In this document: positions 8,180 through 16,866 of the stretch, in pieces | Position numbering within the stretch: position 1 is the stretch's first letter | Layout: each line of letters starts with the position of its first letter | Origin: [Clostridium] asparagiforme DSM 15981 | GTDB taxonomy: Bacteria; Bacillota; Clostridia; Lachnospirales; Lachnospiraceae | DNA length: 64,000 nucleotides | Assembly (NCBI GenBank): GCA_025149125.1 | Contig: CP102272.1 | Span: 4,340,001-4,404,000, forward strand | Direction of reading: 5' to 3' | Notes under the pieces: model-generated | Seen by the model: only the letters and a program-made list of their open reading frames with translations | Told to the model about the DNA's origin: nothing | Database searches by the model: none | Made by a program: the position numbers and the translations under genes

Positions 8180-10669
8180 CTACAACTGCAATTTCTCATA
8201 CCGCTTGCGGTAGTAGTCCATGGTCCGAAAATCGATCACATCCCGCATCTGCCCGGAAAACCCCGGCAGGCGCACCGCCTCATGCAGCTGGGGATTCAGC
8301 GCCAGCACCGCCCCATCCTGCTCCACGAAAAATCCGTTTCCGGACTGCAGCAGGAAATGCACCGGGTTCTTCAGCGCCTCGCTCACACAGCGTTTCTTAT
8401 CCCAGGTCCTGAAATCGCTGGTGCTTTTATCCCGCTCCAGATCTTTCCAGTTGTTGGCCGTGCCGTAAAATTCCTTGTAGCTCCGGTAAATGTCCTCCTC
8501 GTCAATGGCCGTCTTGACATCTCCGTTGTTGTAAAATGCCAGCAGCACCGTCATCTTGTAGGATTTAGACATCCCTGTGGTCTCCAGCAATTCCAAAAAC
8601 TCGTTGCCGATGCTCCCAAAGATAGCCCGCTCCCGCTCCCCCAGTTCCCCAAGACTGTCCAGGTAACGCAGGTAATGTTTAAAGGGGCTGGTCTTCATGC
8701 CGGCGCACAGCTGAAAGACCTCGTCCTCCATGCAGGTAAACAGATCCATCCGGGTGGGCACTTTGCCGTCAAGCAGCTCCTTGACCCGGAAATACTCCTC
8801 CCGGACCCGGTCCTCCCGCTTCGCCTTCTTCCTTGCCATCTCCCGGAACAGGTCGATCAGCCGCATATCGAAATCCACCAGACAGTCGTCCGGAAACTCA
8901 AAATCCCGCGGCTCCATTTTCCCGGCCTCAGCGCTGGAGTAGGGCCTGCCGCTCAGGAGGAAGGGCGCGGCTCCGGCCTTCTCATAGTTGCCGATAAAGT
9001 CCAGCACATTGAGAAACTCCTTACCCCGGCTCTTTCGCAAGCCTCTGCCCAGCTGCTGTAAAAACACCACCGGCGACTCCGTGGGCCGCAGAAACATGAC
9101 CATGTCCAGCTCGCTGATATCCAGCCCCTCGTTGAACATGTCCACGGAGAAAATCACCCGGAGCTCGCCATCCCGCAGCCTGCGCACGGCCTCGCCCCGG
9201 TCCGCCGCGTACTCCCCGTCACTGTCGCTGTACACCGCGGCGGCGGGAATATTCCGGCGGCAGAATTCCTTAGCCATCTGCTCCGCGTGCTTTCGCGAGC
9301 AGCAGAAGCCCAAAGCCCGCCTGGACCTGTATTTACAGTAATACCGGTAGATCAGCTCGTAGCGCGTCCCCGCCGTCAGTTTTCCGGTCAGCTCCTCCTC
9401 CGCATACCTGCCCTTCACGATGCGGATTTGGGAATAATCCACCGTCTCGTCGTAAATTCCATAATAGTGAAACGGCACCAGCAGCCCCTTGTTGATCGCA
9501 TCTCTTAAATTGATCTCATAGGGGACATTGTAATCGCACAGCTCATAAAGGCTCCGGCCGTCCAGGCGGTCCGGCGTGGCCGTCAAACCCAGAAGAAACT
9601 CCGGCTGGAAATATTCGATGATGCGCCGGTACTGATCCGTGACCGCGTGGTGAAACTCGTCGATCACGATATAGTCAAAGTAATCCCTGGCAAAATACCA
9701 CTCGTTTAAATAGGCGGGTCTTCCCAGAGTGGACACCGAGGCGAAAATCACGGATTTCCCCGTGGTCTTTTCCCGGCCGGTAAAAAAACCGTAATCCTGG
9801 GAATGGCGCACATTATAGAAGCTTTCCGCCGCCTGTCTCAAAATCTCATCCCGGTGGGCCACAAACAGCACCCGCTCAAAGCTCTGTGAATCAAAGGCCG
9901 CCAGATACGTCTTGCCCACGCCGGTGGCGGCCAGGACCAGCCCCTTTTTCGCGCCCTCCCTGCGGCTGTTCTTCAGCGCATACAGAGCCTCGATCTGCGC
10001 GCCCCGGGGCTGGAACAGCGCCTCCACCTTCATTTCCGGTCCGAACTGGTCGTATTTCTCCAAATCCCGTTGAACGGCCGGCTTCTTCCACTCTCTGGAG
10101 TACCGGGCCAGCTCCTGATCGTCGATGAGAATCGAATGCCGGTAAAATAAATCCTCAAAGGTCTCGTAGAACCGGCTGAAATTCCCGCTGTCCCGCAGGC
10201 TGTCAAAGTGATAGTTCCACTCGATCCCGGAGGTCAGGGCGCTGCGGGACATATTGGACGAGCCAATATAAATTTCCCCCAGGTCTCCGCGATGAAAAAT
10301 GTATGCCTTGGGATGAAAGGACCGCCCTTTTTCGTTGTAAAACCGCAGCTCCACCTGATCCCCCAGCTGGTCCTTGATCAGATACAGCGCTCCCGGCTGG
10401 GTGATTCCCAGATAGTTGCCCGTGAGAATCCGGATTTTCACCCCGCGGTCCAGAGCCTGCTTTAAATCCGCTAACAGCAGCCGCACCCCGGATTCCATGA
10501 GAAAAGACACGATAATGTCGATCTGCTCCGCGCAGGCCATGCTGCGCTTCAACTGGTACAGCAGGAAGCGGTTTTTGTCCCGCCCCCCGGTCAAAACGTC
10601 GCAGGGCTCGATGCCCACAATGATTTGTTCCGATTCGTCAAACGCTTCCCTAACCGTATTTTCCGTCAT
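8180..10669 (-). CDS. PLD-type nuclease fused to SF2 DEAD/DEAH helicase
   Basis: An 829-residue fusion. Residues about 30-150 form one phospholipase-D-type nuclease unit with the HxK motif (His119, Lys121) and GSSNMS (136-141). A superfamily 2 helicase follows: Walker A ATGVGKT (248-254), Walker B DEFH (337-340), LTATPDR, and a helicase C-terminal domain with LGRGLRKSRGK. The last ~200 residues are a mostly helical domain I cannot name. With one HKD motif the nuclease probably works as a dimer. Similar fusions occur as solitary genes or near defence systems. Here no methylase or partner is adjacent, so repair or anti-phage function is open. Confidence 0.85.
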   Translation of the reverse strand: MTENTVREAFDESEQIIVGIEPCDVLTGGRDKNRFLLYQLKRSMACAEQIDIIVSFLMESGVRLLLADLKQALDRGVKIRILTGNYLGITQPGALYLIKDQLGDQVELRFYNEKGRSFHPKAYIFHRGDLGEIYIGSSNMSRSALTSGIEWNYHFDSLRDSGNFSRFYETFEDLFYRHSILIDDQELARYSREWKKPAVQRDLEKYDQFGPEMKVEALFQPRGAQIEALYALKNSRREGAKKGLVLAATGVGKTYLAAFDSQSFERVLFVAHRDEILRQAAESFYNVRHSQDYGFFTGREKTTGKSVIFASVSTLGRPAYLNEWYFARDYFDYIVIDEFHHAVTDQYRRIIEYFQPEFLLGLTATPDRLDGRSLYELCDYNVPYEINLRDAINKGLLVPFHYYGIYDETVDYSQIRIVKGRYAEEELTGKLTAGTRYELIYRYYCKYRSRRALGFCCSRKHAEQMAKEFCRRNIPAAAVYSDSDGEYAADRGEAVRRLRDGELRVIFSVDMFNEGLDISELDMVMFLRPTESPVVFLQQLGRGLRKSRGKEFLNVLDFIGNYEKAGAAPFLLSGRPYSSAEAGKMEPRDFEFPDDCLVDFDMRLIDLFREMARKKAKREDRVREEYFRVKELLDGKVPTRMDLFTCMEDEVFQLCAGMKTSPFKHYLRYLDSLGELGERERAIFGSIGNEFLELLETTGMSKSYKMTVLLAFYNNGDVKTAIDEEDIYRSYKEFYGTANNWKDLERDKSTSDFRTWDKKRCVSEALKNPVHFLLQSGNGFFVEQDGAVLALNPQLHEAVRLPGFSGQMRDVIDFRTMDYYRKRYEKLQL

Positions 10670-10764
10670 CTGCTCTCTCCCCGGCCAAATTCCGTATCAG
10701 CTTCATCCCATTTATCATACCATTATTTTCCAGACCCGGCAATGGGAAAACATTTCCCAACCCG

Positions 10765-10794
10765 TTCACACTCCGCCCCGTCCCGCAATACAAT
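10765..10794 (+). promoter_or_regulatory. Candidate sigma-A promoter for the solute-binding lipoprotein
   Basis: TTCACA (10765-10770) and TACAAT (10789-10794) with an 18-nt spacer lie just upstream of the AAGGAG ribosome site and the ATG at 10830. The implied start is close to 10800. Confidence 0.55.
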
Positions 10795-10829
10795 GGTACT
10801 ATGAGACTATGATTATTAAGGAGACGATT

Positions 10830-11825
10830 ATGAGACGACTGCTCACTGTTTTTTTGGCAGGCTCCCTGGCCGCCCTCAGCCTGACCGGCTGTGGAAAAAA
10901 GGAGGCCGCCGCCGGGCTCACCCCTGTGACCTTAAACGAAGTGGCCCATTCCATATTCTATGCGCCCCAGTACGCGGCGATCGAGCTGGGTTACTTTGAG
11001 GATGAGGGCATCGATCTGACGCTGGTCAACGGAGCCGGCGCGGATAAAGTGATGACCGCCATGATTTCCGGCGATGCGGACATCGGTTTTATGGGCTCCG
11101 AGGCCAGCATCTATACTTACGCCAACGGCAACGAGGATTACGCGGTCAACTTCGCCCAGCTGACCCAGCGGGCCGGCAACTTCCTGGTAGGCCGCCAGCC
11201 GGAAGCCAACTTTGACTGGAACAGCCTGAAGGGCAAGAAGGTGCTTGGAGGGAGAGCGGGGGGGATGCCCCAGATGGTATTCGAGTATATCCTGAAAAAG
11301 CACGGCCTGGACCCCAAGACGGATCTAAACATCGACCAGAGCATCAACTTCGGCCTGACCGCCGCCGCCTTCACCAGCAACGACGCGGACTACACCGTGG
11401 AATTCGAGCCCTTTGCCACCGGCCTGGAAATGGACGGCAGCGGCTACGTGGTAGCCTCACTTGGCACGGAATCCGGCTATGTGCCCTACACGGCTTACTG
11501 CGCGAAGAAGAGTTATATGGAGAAGAATCCGGAGATTATCCAAAAATTTACAAACGCGATCCAAAAAGGCATGGATTACGTCAACTCCCACTCCGCCGAG
11601 GAGATCGCAAAGACCATCCAGCCCCAGTTCCAGGAGACGCCCCTGGATAAGCTGACCATCATCGTGGACCGCTACAAATCCCAGGACACCTGGAAGGACG
11701 ACACCATCTTTGAGAAAGAAAGCTTCGAGCTGCTGCAGAACATCCTGGAGGAAGCCGGAGAGCTGCCCCAGCGGGTGCCCTATGAAGATTTGGTGACGAC
11801 GCAGTTTTCGGAGGCGGCGAAGTAA
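10830..11825 (+). CDS. NMT1/ThiY-type substrate-binding lipoprotein, orphan
   Basis: A 331-residue exported lipoprotein. The signal peptide starts MRRLLTVFLAGSLAA and the lipobox LTGC anchors the mature protein. The binding domain is of the NMT1/THI5-like class (nitrate, sulfonate, pyrimidine and thiamine-precursor transporters), with APQYAAIELGYFEDEGIDLTL near the N-terminus. The start at 10830 is chosen for the AAGGAG ribosome site and the signal sequence. No permease or ATPase gene is adjacent, so its transporter partner must be elsewhere. Ligand unknown; no thiamine riboswitch was recognised upstream. Confidence 0.85.
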   Translation: MRRLLTVFLAGSLAALSLTGCGKKEAAAGLTPVTLNEVAHSIFYAPQYAAIELGYFEDEGIDLTLVNGAGADKVMTAMISGDADIGFMGSEASIYTYANGNEDYAVNFAQLTQRAGNFLVGRQPEANFDWNSLKGKKVLGGRAGGMPQMVFEYILKKHGLDPKTDLNIDQSINFGLTAAAFTSNDADYTVEFEPFATGLEMDGSGYVVASLGTESGYVPYTAYCAKKSYMEKNPEIIQKFTNAIQKGMDYVNSHSAEEIAKTIQPQFQETPLDKLTIIVDRYKSQDTWKDDTIFEKESFELLQNILEEAGELPQRVPYEDLVTTQFSEAAK

Positions 11826-11856
11826 ATCCTGATATTTATGCCGGATCATTCTCAAA

Positions 11857-11885
11857 TTCCCCGGGCCAATCGATGGCCCGGGGAA
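11857..11885 (+). terminator. Intrinsic terminator after the lipoprotein gene
   Basis: A 12-bp GC-rich stem with core CCCCGGGCCA / TGGCCCGGGG and loop ATCGA, followed by AATTTAGTTAT. It starts 32 nt after the stop codon. Confidence 0.75.
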
Positions 11886-12046
11886 ATTTAGTTATATAAC
11901 AGTCAAAATAAACCCGGCAGAACTTTTACATTCAGCCGGGTCGACCATTCGATGCCACTGGATATCTTATTTTGTTTGCTCCTCAACTCTTTATCAAATA
12001 AATAGAGCGTGTCGCAAAATTCTGTTTTATTGCGCTGAAAAGGAGC

Positions 12047-12083
12047 TGCTGCTCCGGTAGATGATTGATCTACCGGAGCAGCA
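12047..12083 (-). terminator. Perfect 15-bp inverted repeat, probable terminator of the small gene
   Basis: TGCTGCTCCGGTAGA and its exact complement enclose a 7-nt loop, 14 nt past the stop of the gene at 12097. On the minus strand CTCCTTTT follows. It most likely terminates the 12.1-13.5 kb gene group. Its perfect symmetry and the neighbouring sequence could also be the relic of a mobile-element end. Confidence 0.5.
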
Positions 12084-12096
12084 CCCCCTACCATTT

Positions 12097-12327
12097 TTAA
12101 TCCTCTGCCTTATAGGAAAAGGGCAGCAGCTCCTCTGCTCTAAGATTCATCGTTCCTTCCAGAATTTCTGCAATATAGGCGCTGCCATACTGAAACACGC
12201 GCCGCGGATATTCATTTCCTGAAAAGTCTGTTTTTGACAATTTTATCTCATCAAGAATACTGCAATTATGCTCTCTGATAAATTTCAGTTCTTCCTCTGA
12301 ATAATTTACGTCTAATTTAAATACCAT
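12097..12327 (-). CDS. Small hypothetical protein (76 aa)
   Basis: An unrecognised small soluble protein beginning MVFKLDVNYSEEELKFIREH. There is no membrane segment and no obvious cofactor motif. The ATG at 12327 is chosen because AGGAG lies 5 nt upstream; a GTG at 12354 with GGGAG upstream is the alternative and would add nine residues. Base composition is visibly more AT-rich than in the flanking genes, as in the next two genes, suggesting a recently acquired or poorly ameliorated group. Confidence 0.55.
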   Translation of the reverse strand: MVFKLDVNYSEEELKFIREHNCSILDEIKLSKTDFSGNEYPRRVFQYGSAYIAEILEGTMNLRAEELLPFSYKAED

Positions 12328-12444
12328 GACTGCTCCTGTAGCCGGTTTTACCACATATGCTCCCTTTCACAGGCTTTCCTTTTTCTGATTCAAAAGTCGG
12401 GTTTCCATCCGATTTTTTATTTCCCTTAATTACCTTACATATGT

Positions 12445-12744
12445 TTATAACAAATAGTTATTTTCCCGGTTTGCGATTTGTAAGGTGACTAATTTGTACG
12501 TCGCATATCCTCCCAATACCAAAGGCTCCATTCTGCAAATTTCTTCCGCTTCTTCCCGGCTATTTGTTTTCAGAATATACATACCGGCCATCCCCGGATA
12601 ACCTTTAAACACACCGCAAATTTCCAATTTCCCCTCGTCATCCAGTTTTCTTATATTTTCAACATGTTCTATTACGATTTTCTTTGTTAACTTATTATAG
12701 GTCTTACTCTTCTCAATCATCATCATGTACATCAACGGTTCCAT
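12445..12744 (-). CDS. YciI-like (YCII-related) small protein
   Basis: 99 residues with a dimeric ferredoxin-like alpha-beta layout resembling YCII-related proteins. An N-terminal helix region (IEHVENIRKLDDEGKLEICGVFKG) is followed by GMYILKTNSREEAEEICRMEPLVLGGYA, which matches the usual 'A-x-DPf-x-x-g' part of the fold. These proteins are mostly of unknown function. The ATG at 12744 is preferred because GAGAGGGA directly precedes it. It lies 25 nt after the AlkD-like gene, probably in the same transcript. Confidence 0.6.
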   Translation of the reverse strand: MEPLMYMMMIEKSKTYNKLTKKIVIEHVENIRKLDDEGKLEICGVFKGYPGMAGMYILKTNSREEAEEICRMEPLVLGGYATYKLVTLQIANRENNYLL

Positions 12745-12769
12745 TCCCTCTCCCTTCGCACATCCTGCT

Positions 12770-13498
12770 TTATTCAACAGAATCACACCCTCCTGCTCCC
12801 ATTTGCGTTTTCGCCGAAATCAAACGAGCCCGGCCTTCCACTTTCACCAAATTCTCCAACTCTTTAATGGCATCTTTCGCAACCCAAATCTGCGCTTTAT
12901 TTCCGCCATGCAACATTTCATGAGCTGTTAAAAGAGCCTTTTCATTAAAGCCAAAATCTCTCTTTCCAATTTCTCTTAGCGCCCAGGACACGGCTTTTTT
13001 TACTTGATCCTGTTCAATATCTGAATCGCGCTTGATTCGTTCCAAATACCCGTCCAGAGTGTCGTCGGAAAGCTTTTTGTTGTGAACAGCTGCTGTGGCG
13101 ATGAGCGTGTAGGCAGCACGTTTTTTGTAAGTATGAGTCGATTTGCTCCATTTATCGATAAACTCCTCGTAGTCATTCATTTTGGCGATCAGATTTTTAC
13201 ACAGATGATCGCACAAATCCCATGACACCACCTCATCCATTAGTTTTTCAATATCGGCGTGCGTGATGTGCTTCTTGTCAAATACAAGAACCGCCAGCAA
13301 TTTTGCCTCATGATAACCCGTGTTCCACAATTCAAACGCCAGTTCATTGCACTTTCCGACTTTTTTTGCAATCGCCCGAACCTCACCCGTTGACACGCCT
13401 ATACAATGTTCCTCCGGTATTCCCATTCTCACAACATTGGCTTTATATTTTTCAGAAGCCCGCGACTGTAACTCCTCCATAATTTCTTTACGATCCAT
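12770..13498 (-). CDS. AlkD-like DNA alkylation repair protein
   Basis: 242 residues, the usual length for the AlkC/AlkD HEAT-like-repeat glycosylase family, which removes N3/N7-alkylated purines without base flipping. Recognisable segments are GVSTGEVRAIAKKVGK near the N-terminus, AVLVFDKKHIT, VVSWDLCDHLCKNLI and the VKKAVSWALREIGKRD repeat. The start at 13498 follows GGAGGGAG. Upstream in-frame sequence overlaps the DUF554 gene region and does not look coding. AT-richer than neighbours. Confidence 0.85.
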   Translation of the reverse strand: MDRKEIMEELQSRASEKYKANVVRMGIPEEHCIGVSTGEVRAIAKKVGKCNELAFELWNTGYHEAKLLAVLVFDKKHITHADIEKLMDEVVSWDLCDHLCKNLIAKMNDYEEFIDKWSKSTHTYKKRAAYTLIATAAVHNKKLSDDTLDGYLERIKRDSDIEQDQVKKAVSWALREIGKRDFGFNEKALLTAHEMLHGGNKAQIWVAKDAIKELENLVKVEGRARLISAKTQMGAGGCDSVE

Positions 13499-13524
13499 AA
13501 ACTCCCTCCAGGTTTCAAATTCGC

Positions 13525-14223
13525 TCAGACCGGCAGCGTCAGCCACCACCGCGAGATAAAGAACACCAACACCAGCGCCGGTACCATGTTGATCACGCGG
13601 AAATAGCGGATCTTGGCGATTTTCAGCCCCACCGCCAGGGTAATGATTCCCCCCACCGCTTTGAAATCGCTGACCATCTGTTGGTTCAGCAGCGGCATGA
13701 GCAGGCTGCCCAGGAAAAACAACAGCGTGCCGATACACATCTGCGGCACAGCGATCACCCCCACCAGATAACCGCTGGTGGCCCCGAATATGATAGCGGT
13801 AAAGAAATCCATGATCGCCTTGGAAATCAGGATAGAGTGATCCCCGGAAAGGCCGGAGTTCATGGCTCCGAACAGGCCCGTCCCGCTGAAGCAGAACAGG
13901 ATGATCATGCTGATAATGTTGTCCAGCTGTTCCTCGGACAGCGAGTCCCCTGGCAGTCTGGAAGCCAGGCGGGAGAGCCCGCGGCTCAGGCCGTGCTCGA
14001 TATTAAAGCACTCCCCGATCAAAGTTCCCAGAATAATGGACATGACCACCGCCGACAGGGCCGAGAGCTGGATGATCAGGTAAATGCCCATGGTGATGGC
14101 GGAAAGCCCGAACACTCCGGTAAGAGCGTCGTTGATCCGCTGTGGGATGCGTCCGCCCACCAGGGCTCCCACGATGCCGCCCAGAAAAATGGCAGCGGTG
14201 TTGATCAGTACGCCGACTGGCAT
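13525..14223 (-). CDS. DUF554 family membrane protein (YqgA/YdfK-like)
   Basis: A 232-residue integral membrane protein with about six to seven hydrophobic segments. The family-typical glycine-rich start is INTAAIFLGGIVGALVGGRIP, and the central portion has SIILGTLIGECFNIEHGL. Members are conserved, poorly characterised inner-membrane proteins, possibly transporters. It is separated by 26 nt from the AlkD-like gene and has normal base composition. Confidence 0.85.
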   Translation of the reverse strand: MPVGVLINTAAIFLGGIVGALVGGRIPQRINDALTGVFGLSAITMGIYLIIQLSALSAVVMSIILGTLIGECFNIEHGLSRGLSRLASRLPGDSLSEEQLDNIISMIILFCFSGTGLFGAMNSGLSGDHSILISKAIMDFFTAIIFGATSGYLVGVIAVPQMCIGTLLFFLGSLLMPLLNQQMVSDFKAVGGIITLAVGLKIAKIRYFRVINMVPALVLVFFISRWWLTLPV

Positions 14224-14340
14224 ATGTTAACCTCCTTTGCCGGCTTTTCACCGGTATGTAAAATTTTCCCTGTTAAAAAGCTTAACATATGCGCTCCAAA
14301 AATGCAATGGGCTGCAAACTCCAACCGCCGCCACTGCGAC

Positions 14341-14388
14341 AAAAAGCCGCCGGTCCGCCATGTTTCACGGCAGCCCGACGGCTTTTCC
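14341..14388 (-). terminator. Terminator after the sirtuin-like gene
   Basis: On the minus strand GAAAAGCCG pairs with CGGCTTTTT around an inner loop/stem, ending in a T-run, 33 nt after the sirtuin stop. It is a plausible intrinsic terminator. Confidence 0.55.
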
Positions 14389-14420
14389 CATTTTCTCATT
14401 TTCCGATCGATCTGTTCCAT

Positions 14421-15230
14421 CTACCCGTTTTGGGCCTCTGGGTTCTCCAATACCCGCAGCCTGCTTTTCAGGAGCTGCCTGTTCCTCTCCCGCTCCAGAT
14501 ATCCCAGACCGGGGAGCACATTCTGCGGCATGTCGTAGACCACCAGATCCGCCTTCTCATCCAGGGGCCTTGGAAGGCGGTGGATCATAATCAAACCGCT
14601 TCCCTTAAAATAGCGGATGTACTGGCTGTAGACGTCGGACCGCAGGGAGGTGCCCAGCAAAAGTAGCAGGTCGGCACGGGATATCTCCTGGGCGGTGCGG
14701 CTCATGCTGTGGCTGTCCACCATCTCGCCGAACAGGGAGACGCCGGGACGGATAACCGCATGACAGTCCTGGCACAGCGGCACGGGTACGGAGTTTATCA
14801 TATAATCCACGCCGTACTGCCTGCCGCAGCGCGGGCAGCGGTTGTGGTACACGCTGCCGTGGAGACAGATCGCATGTTTGACCCCGGCCTTTATGGGGGC
14901 GTCGTGCAGGTTGATGGTCACCAGGCACTGCAGCTTTCCGGCCCGCTCCATGGCCGCCAGCTCGTACACTGCTGGGGAAATCTGCATTTCCTGCTTCAGT
15001 ATCTCCTCCCTGTAGAACTGGAAGAACCGCTCCGGGTGCCTGGAGTAACAGGCAATATTGAAGAGCTCCTCCGGGGAGGCTCCATATTTCTCCTCAATCT
15101 CGTAAGCCCTGTCCTCCCGCTTTAACCCCTTCAAGCCCACTTCCTCCATCATGCCGGAACCGCAGAGCGCCACCGTATAGCGGCTCTCCTCCACCATGGT
15201 TTTCATGCGCTCCAGTATTTCTCTGTCCAT
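14421..15230 (-). CDS. Divergent SIR2-family protein
   Basis: 269 residues. Sirtuin features are present: a four-cysteine zinc module CPRCG...CQDC near residues 150-175, the catalytic His in ICLHGSVYHNRCPRCG, LLLLLGTSL for NAD binding, and a TINLHDAPIKAG segment matching TQNID-GLH-AG. The nucleotide-binding start is unusual: GSGMMEEVG replaces GAGIS and the PDFR-type loop is missing. It may therefore be a non-canonical deacylase, an ADP-ribosyltransferase or an NAD hydrolase. The start at 15230 is chosen for its AGGAG site; an earlier ATG at 15278 lacks one. Confidence 0.75.
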   Translation of the reverse strand: MDREILERMKTMVEESRYTVALCGSGMMEEVGLKGLKREDRAYEIEEKYGASPEELFNIACYSRHPERFFQFYREEILKQEMQISPAVYELAAMERAGKLQCLVTINLHDAPIKAGVKHAICLHGSVYHNRCPRCGRQYGVDYMINSVPVPLCQDCHAVIRPGVSLFGEMVDSHSMSRTAQEISRADLLLLLGTSLRSDVYSQYIRYFKGSGLIMIHRLPRPLDEKADLVVYDMPQNVLPGLGYLERERNRQLLKSRLRVLENPEAQNG

Positions 15231-15367
15231 ATGGTCTCCTTTCCAGTGATCCCCGTTCACGTCTTCGCCCCAAGACATTGGTCACATCCGGTACATCCCA
15301 TATAGCGTTATTATACTGCGTTTATCGGTGCTTTACCAGCCAATAGCGCATAAATATTATGTAAATA

Positions 15368-16660
15368 TTATATTAATTCACTCACACAGACCGCTCCGTA
15401 AGGCCGGATGCTCATCCGGTAGGCGCTGCCCTTGCCCGTGGCCTTCTCGATACAGGAAATATACTCGTCTACCAGATCGTTAGGCAGCATGGCCATGATC
15501 ACGCCCGCAAATCCGCCGCCGTGAACCCGGCAGGCCCCCCGCTGTTTTTCCGCAATAAACAGCTCGGTCAGAGCCAGAGCCACCGTGATGCCCTGCTCCT
15601 GAAGGCTGGCGGTGGTGTAGCAGTTCTGCAGCCATTTCCAGGAGGAATTTCCGGAAGCGGTGATGTTGGTCAGGAAATCTTCAAACCGGTTCTCCTTTAA
15701 CGCCGCCACCTCGGCCTCCACCCGTTTGTTCTCCTCAAAGAAATGCAGGGCCCGCAGCACGGACCGGTCTCCGGCGAACTCCCGGATCTCGGCGATGTGT
15801 TCCAGCACCTCGGCCTCGCTGACCTGGGCCAGCACCTCTTTGCCGAAGAATTGCGCCACCTTCTTCATCTCGTTGGGAACAGAGGAATAATCCGCGCTGA
15901 GATCCGCGTGGCCCTTGCCCGTCTGCACGATGATCAGACTGTGGTTCTGGGATCCAAAGTCAAAGTTAATCTTCTCCACCACCGGATCCGAGGGCTCTAA
16001 GAAGTCGATGGTGATCAGACCGCCTACCGCGCAGGCCATCTGGTCCAGCAGCCCGGAAGCCTTGGCCCAGTATTTGTTCTCCGCAAACTTTCCGATGTGA
16101 GCGTAGGCCACGGTGTCCATGCGGCCCTCGTTGAAAAAGGTATTCAGAATGGAGCAGAGAAGCATCTCAAAGGAGGCGGAGGAGCTGACGCCCGCGGCGC
16201 TGATCACGTTGCTTGTGATGTACGCGTTGAAGCCGCCCACCGTATAGCCGGACTCCTCAAATCCCTTTAACAGGCCCTTGACCAGGTCCACGGTGCCCGC
16301 CAGTTTGGGGCTGGGCTCCAGCTGATTTAAGTCAATGGTAAAGTCCTGGTTGTAGGTCTCGCTGACGATGCGCACCTGGCTGGAGTTGTTCTTAGCAGCC
16401 ACGCCTACACAATCCAGGTTAATGCTGCCGGCCAGAACCTTGCCGTGGTTGTGGTCCGTGTGGTTGCCGCTGATCTCCGTGCGCCCCGGCGAGGAGAAAA
16501 GCTTTACATCCTTGTACTCCCCGAAGGTCTTCTCAAATCCTGCCAGAAGTTCCTGATAGCGCTTCACCTGTTCCTCAACCGCTTCTTTTCCGTAAAGCGC
16601 CCCCAAAAGCTTACCGGCCGGTTCGCTCTCCATCAGACGGATCGTTTCCTTCACATTCAT
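15368..16660 (-). CDS. galK: Galactokinase
   Basis: A 430-residue GHMP kinase that phosphorylates alpha-D-galactose at C1 (Leloir pathway). The sugar-binding signature GRTEISGNHTDHNHGKVLA is near residue 60, the ATP-binding glycine/serine loop ISAAGVSSSASFE near 155, and the third GHMP motif GGGFAGVIMA near 375. It differs from the textbook GR-N-GEHTDY motif in the same way as other clostridial GalK proteins. No galT or galE lies next to it, so the rest of the pathway is elsewhere. Confidence 0.9.
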   Translation of the reverse strand: MNVKETIRLMESEPAGKLLGALYGKEAVEEQVKRYQELLAGFEKTFGEYKDVKLFSSPGRTEISGNHTDHNHGKVLAGSINLDCVGVAAKNNSSQVRIVSETYNQDFTIDLNQLEPSPKLAGTVDLVKGLLKGFEESGYTVGGFNAYITSNVISAAGVSSSASFEMLLCSILNTFFNEGRMDTVAYAHIGKFAENKYWAKASGLLDQMACAVGGLITIDFLEPSDPVVEKINFDFGSQNHSLIIVQTGKGHADLSADYSSVPNEMKKVAQFFGKEVLAQVSEAEVLEHIAEIREFAGDRSVLRALHFFEENKRVEAEVAALKENRFEDFLTNITASGNSSWKWLQNCYTTASLQEQGITVALALTELFIAEKQRGACRVHGGGFAGVIMAMLPNDLVDEYISCIEKATGKGSAYRMSIRPYGAVCVSELI

Positions 16661-16791
16661 GACTTGCCTCTCCTTTTATGTAAAATTTTCGGGCAGGCTC
16701 CCTGTCCTCATTGTGACCATTTTAACACAGCCGCTTGCCGGGCTTCAATAGAATATTTTCTTAATATATAGCAAAATTTATCAGTCCGGAT

Positions 16792-16819
16792 TTGCCTCCC
16801 CTTCATTTTCTGCTATAAT
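16792..16819 (+). promoter_or_regulatory. Candidate promoter for the radical SAM gene
   Basis: A perfect -10 TATAAT (16814-16819) with TTGCCT (16792-16797) 16 nt upstream. It lies about 48 nt before the ATG at 16867. Confidence 0.55.
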
Positions 16820-16866
16820 CAATTTCAAAGCCCTGCCCCGCCGGGCCAAACTGCAGGAGGTCACAC

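Noticed and set aside
12001-12083. Possible insertion-sequence remnant (GTGTCGCAAAA-like text next to the inverted repeat)
   Set aside because: The similarity to some IS ends is only a memory impression; no transposase fragment, second end or target duplication was seen.
11903-12094. Short minus-strand frame between the lipoprotein terminator and the hypothetical gene
   Set aside because: It overlaps the perfect inverted repeat, lacks a good ribosome site and has no family resemblance. Left as non-coding.
13498-13738. N-terminal extension of the AlkD-like gene to 13738
   Set aside because: The extension overlaps the DUF554 gene in another frame, and the real AGGAG-type site lies at 13498 where family sequence begins.
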